A DNA stretch of 64,000 bases from Natronobeatus ordinarius (GTDB lineage Archaea; Halobacteriota; Halobacteria; Halobacteriales; Natrialbaceae), in NCBI RefSeq assembly GCF_024362485.1, contig NZ_CP101456.1:2914001-2978000 (forward strand). Reading direction: 5' to 3'. This document shows, one piece after another, positions 60,903-64,000 of this stretch. Made by a program: the position numbers and the translations under genes. A model generated the notes under the pieces. It did not search any database and had not been told where the DNA came from. It was given only the letters and a program-made list of their open reading frames with translations. Position 1 is the stretch's first letter, and every line of letters begins with the position of its first letter.

Positions 60903-62180
60903 ATGAGCGTAGACGTACGGGAGATCGGCGACCTCGGGCCCGACGAACGGGTCGCCTTCTTCGAACGCGACGCCGGCATCGACGCGGTCAGAGAGGACGT
61001 CCGCGAGATCGTCGGTCGCGTTCGCGAGGAAGGCGACGTCGCCGTCCGGGAGTTCTGCCGCGAGTTCGACGGCGTCGAGGTGGGCAACCTCGAGATCACC
61101 GACCAGTGCGAGCGGGCCTTCGACGACCTCGATTCGGACCTCCGCGAGGCGATCGAGACGGCCGCGGCGAACGTTCGGGAATTTCACGAGGCCCAGCTTC
61201 CCGAAGACTGGCGCGAGGCGTTCGGCGAGGGACGGGAGCTGGGGCGACGATTCCGCCCGATCGATCGCGTCGGCGTCTACGTCCCCGGGGGAACTGCGGC
61301 GTACCCCTCGAGTGCGATCATGGGCGTCGTGCCGGCGGTCGTTGCGGGCGTCGAGCACGTCTCGGTCGTGACGCCGCCCGCCGACGAGCTCAATCCGGCC
61401 ACGCTGGCGGCGATCCACGTCGCCGGCGCGGACGCGGTGTACAGCGTCGGCGGTGCGCAGGCGATCGCCGCGCTCGCGTACGGCACGGAGTCGATCACCC
61501 GGGTCCAGAAGATCGTCGGGCCGGGCAACCGGTGGGTGACGGCGGCGAAAGCCGACGTTCGGGGCGACGTCGAGATCGACATGCTGGCCGGCCCGAGCGA
61601 GGTCGTCGTGGTGGCCGACGAGACGGCCGATCCCGAGTTCGTCGCCGCGGAACTGGTCGCCCAGGCCGAACACGACCCCAACGCGTCGGTCGTCGCCGTC
61701 ACCGACGACGCCGACCTCGCCGAAGCGACGGCCGACGCCGTCGACCGACAGGCGGGCGAGCGCGAACGCGAGGACGTCATCCGCGAAGCACTCACAAACG
61801 ACGCCAGCGGTGTCCTGCTCGCGCGGTCGATGAGCGAGGCGATCCTCTTCACCGAGGAGTACGCCCCAGAGCACCTCTCGATTATGGCCGCCGACGAGGA
61901 GGCGATCCTCGAGCGAATCGACAGCGCCGGTAGCGTCTTTCTCGGTCCGTACACGCCCGTCGCCGCGGGCGATTACGCCAGCGGGACGAACCACGTGCTC
62001 CCGACCAACGGCGGCGCGCGCGTCACCGGCGGCCTCTCCGTCGAGACGTTCCTCCGCTCGACCACCGTCCAGCGGCTCTCCGAGGACGGCCTCGGCGACC
62101 TCGCCGACACGATCACGACGCTCGCCGAGGCCGAAGGGCTCGAGGCCCACGCCGAGAGCGTCCGGACGCGTCTCGAGTGA
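60903..62180 (+). CDS. hisD: histidinol dehydrogenase
   Basis: A 425-residue enzyme catalysing the last two steps of histidine synthesis (L-histidinol to L-histidine, NAD-dependent, zinc site). The NAD/zinc region is seen in VGVYVPGGTAAYPSSAIM and IVGPGNRWVTAAKADVRG, MLAGPSEVVVVADE, and AQAEHDPNASVVAVT (Glu-His pair). EYAPEHLSIM and YASGTNHVLPTNGGAR complete the active site. The length is close to the family norm. The ATG at 60903 is chosen since the first fifteen codons of the longer frame do not fit the family. It stands apart from other his genes in this window. Confidence 0.95.
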   Translation: MSVDVREIGDLGPDERVAFFERDAGIDAVREDVREIVGRVREEGDVAVREFCREFDGVEVGNLEITDQCERAFDDLDSDLREAIETAAANVREFHEAQLPEDWREAFGEGRELGRRFRPIDRVGVYVPGGTAAYPSSAIMGVVPAVVAGVEHVSVVTPPADELNPATLAAIHVAGADAVYSVGGAQAIAALAYGTESITRVQKIVGPGNRWVTAAKADVRGDVEIDMLAGPSEVVVVADETADPEFVAAELVAQAEHDPNASVVAVTDDADLAEATADAVDRQAGEREREDVIREALTNDASGVLLARSMSEAILFTEEYAPEHLSIMAADEEAILERIDSAGSVFLGPYTPVAAGDYASGTNHVLPTNGGARVTGGLSVETFLRSTTVQRLSEDGLGDLADTITTLAEAEGLEAHAESVRTRLE

Positions 62181-62314
62181 GCACCCCCCACAGTTCCGTC
62201 GTTTCCGTCGTCTCGTCTGGCTCGCCCGTCCCAAACGTCCCGAACGGTTCTCGGCTCCGCGTCGGTGGGCTGGCGATGCCAACCACTTTGTCCGGCCGAC
62301 GCGAACTGGCTCCC

Positions 62315-62626
62315 ATGTCTGAGCTTGAACCAGACGTGCTCCTGCCCAGCGACCGAATGCGCAGCCAGGCACTCGAGGGCGACGTCACCCAGATCCACCG
62401 CGGCCAGCAGTACGCCGACGAGGGCGACACGTTCACCATCGAGGGAACGACGTTCGAGGTCGTCGAGGTGACCGAGCGCACGCTCGGCGACGTGACCGAC
62501 GAGGACGTCCAGGCCGAAGGCATGGCCGACCTCGAGGAGTACCGGGCTGTCCTCGAGCGCGCCCACGACCACTTCGAGTGGGACGACGACTCCGAGGTGG
62601 TCTTACACCGCTTCGAGCGACGGTAG
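62315..62626 (+). CDS. ASCH-domain-like protein
   Basis: A 103-residue acidic protein with the ASCH (PUA-like) layout. MRSQALEGDVTQIHRGQQYADEGD is the first helix and loop. GTTFEVVEVTERTLGDVTD is the beta-hairpin, and EGMADLEEYRAVLERAHDHF is the final helix. ASCH domains bind RNA or modified nucleosides in many archaea. The ATG at 62315 is the first that leaves a family-like N-terminus. It lies between hisD and a long intergenic region; no partner is evident. Confidence 0.75.
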   Translation: MSELEPDVLLPSDRMRSQALEGDVTQIHRGQQYADEGDTFTIEGTTFEVVEVTERTLGDVTDEDVQAEGMADLEEYRAVLERAHDHFEWDDDSEVVLHRFERR

Positions 62627-63425
62627 CCGAGGCGCCAGCCACGACACACCGGCTCGACGATGACGAGGCGATTCCCGCCAGGCCCACCTGGGCATCGTCG
62701 CTGCTCGAGTGTGTCACACACCGAGTGAACAGATTCACATACAGTATACTGTACGGAGAGGCATTCACTGGTACAGTTCGTAGTGATCGAGTGCTCGTTC
62801 GAAGAGGGCTGGTATAAACGATCTGGAGCACAAATTCGTCCGATCCGCGTCTGGACGCCGATCTACATTCAATTCGAGGTGGCTCAGCCGTCCTTGAGCC
62901 AGATACCGGCTCGGTAGCAATTTTTTCACCTTGTGACACCGAATATCAACCAATCATACAAACCATCTAGTTGCCGATCTATCTGCATAACTAACTTAAG
63001 TTAGACATGTCTTCGAGAGAGACACTGTCGTTCCGAGTCGTCGACCCATGTGGCCGTCGGCAACGCTCATCGACAGGCGATTCTCATCGGCAGGCGATTC
63101 GAATCCATTGTGCGAGAGGTAGACACACTATTACAACAATAGGATTGTAACGAAATCGAGTACGGAGGCCGTTCGCAGCAGGCGAACGAGGGTGAGAGAA
63201 CCGGCGACCGCACGAGCGTCCTGGCTCGCCAGCTAACGGCCAGGTGCTGGGTACGACCGGGACGTATCGCACTCGGTCGCCGGCATTGCACGCTCGCTCG
63301 TGACCCAGCGGCCAGCAGCGTCCGTGCTGGCCGCTCGAGTGCACAGTGAGTACCTCGTTTCCAGGAGTATTGTCGCCGTCGGTGCTGTGCCGTCGGCGAA
63401 AAACGCCGTTTTCCGCTGGCGAACG
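62627..63425. other. 799-bp intergenic region with palindromes and a possible MITE relic
   Basis: No supported gene. GC content falls in the middle. It contains perfect 14-bp palindromes at 62740-62753 (TACAGTATACTGTA) and 62991-63004 (CTAACTTAAGTTAG), a tandem 17-bp repeat at 63066-63099, and an 11-bp perfect stem at 63307-63317 / 63325-63335 resembling the interior of the MITE-like element. These are candidate operator sites or relics of mobile DNA. Confidence 0.5.
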
Positions 63426-64000
63426 CTACACGTGGGCCATGTTGATCTCGATCTCGTTGGCGATGCCGAGCAGCAGGTTGGGCACCTCCTCGTCGAAGCG
63501 GTTCCCGCGGAGTCGCTTGGCCGGCGCCGAGAGACTCAGCGAGCCGATCGCAACGTCTCGCTCGTTGGTGATCGGAACGCCGACGGCGTGGAGGCCGGGG
63601 ATCGACTCCTCGCGGTTCTGTGCGAACCCTCGCTCGCGGATCTCCGCGAGTTCGTTCCGGAGCTCGTCGGGATCGGTGATGGTGTCTTCGGTGCGGGCGG
63701 GGAGCCCGTAGCGGTCGACGATTTCGTCGATCCGTTCTTCGGGGAGGTACGCGAGGATCGCCTTCCCCGCGGCGAGCTGGTGGAGGTAGTTGAGCTGGCC
63801 GGTCCGGGCGTACGTCCGCACCGATCGCTTCCCCGAGGCCACGTAGAGGTGGATTCCCCGGCCGTGTTCCTCGGCGAGGATCCAGACTTTCTCCCCCGTC
63901 TGCTCGGCGAGTTCGTCGACCTTCGGCCGGCCGACCTGGTAGAGGGTGTCCTGCTCTCGAGCGTAGTTGCCGAGATCGAGAAACCGGAGCGCGACGTGAA
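63426..64000 (-). CDS. IclR-family regulator (N-terminus outside window)
   Basis: At least 191 residues are visible, open from the right window edge to the TGA at 63426. The visible part starts with the end of the HTH/linker (VALRFLDLGNYARE), then the effector-binding domain: VDELAEQTGEKVWILAEEHG, LHQLAAGKAILAYLPEERID, and VGVPITNERDVAIGSLSL. This is the typical IclR layout; it is distinct in sequence from the IclR gene at 24939. The wing of the HTH and the start codon lie beyond position 64000. The target genes are not visible. Confidence 0.85.
   Translation of the reverse strand, partial: HVALRFLDLGNYAREQDTLYQVGRPKVDELAEQTGEKVWILAEEHGRGIHLYVASGKRSVRTYARTGQLNYLHQLAAGKAILAYLPEERIDEIVDRYGLPARTEDTITDPDELRNELAEIRERGFAQNREESIPGLHAVGVPITNERDVAIGSLSLSAPAKRLRGNRFDEEVPNLLLGIANEIEINMAHV

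Noticed and set aside
1-64000. Search by eye for tRNA, rRNA and known riboswitches
   Set aside because: No convincing cloverleaf, rRNA or riboswitch signature was seen; a covariance-model search would be needed to exclude them fully.

Overview
The window is chromosomal-type DNA from a halophilic archaeon (class Halobacteria; possibly family Natrialbaceae, which I cannot prove). The evidence is high GC, strongly acidic proteins, TATA-like boxes about 25-30 bp upstream of start codons with little or no leader, Tat-type and lipobox signal peptides, archaeosortase A, and FilR1- and IclR-type regulators. I found no rRNA, tRNA, CRISPR array or intact transposase gene.

Layout. 1-12 kb is metabolic: two paralogous FAD amino-acid-oxidase-like enzymes, a universal stress protein, an SCO1/thioredoxin pair, two glutamate dehydrogenases flanking a CitE-like CoA-ester lyase (compatible with the methylaspartate cycle), a secreted acetolactate decarboxylase and a PAPS-reductase-family protein. 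12-19.5 kb is a surface-protein island, all on the minus strand: two GLUG-repeat proteins, two proteins with a coiled coil in front of an internal Tat signal (one a beta-roll fibre, one with a YadA-like head and an S74 intramolecular-chaperone domain), and a small secreted protein. 19.6-34.8 kb returns to metabolism: an orphan ABC-type permease, a thiolase with a Ser in place of the catalytic Cys, a phytoene-desaturase-like flavoprotein, an IclR / glutaryl-CoA dehydrogenase / CoA-transferase set, a TAXI-type TRAP transporter, and an SDR-cupin-FAH operon. 36.6-52.7 kb is filled by a 3692-residue secreted GLUG/beta-helix protein and a 1622-residue paralogue with no signal peptide, with two FilR1-type regulators next to them. 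54.6-64 kb holds a phosphoesterase, archaeosortase A, a copper-type P-type ATPase, a YeiH-type transporter, histidinol dehydrogenase, an ASCH protein and a partial IclR regulator.

The most unusual theme is a module of about 43 residues that ends five predicted surface proteins (six copies). It has two pseudo-repeats ending in DW and AW and looks dockerin-like. None of these proteins ends in the PGF-CTERM signal used by archaeosortase, so the module may be an alternative anchoring or assembly tag. The S74 and beta-roll proteins share an almost identical coiled-coil segment before the Tat motif, and the S74 gene overlaps the gene of a module-bearing protein. Together they look like a Tat-exported trimeric fibre system that, to my knowledge, has not been described.

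Two families of small non-coding inverted-repeat elements are also present: an 84-bp palindromic unit (three copies, two in tandem) and an element of about 120-136 bp with matching ends (two good copies, two possible relics). Start sites were chosen by protein homology, ATG preference and TATA spacing. All functional statements come from reading the sequence; no database search was run.
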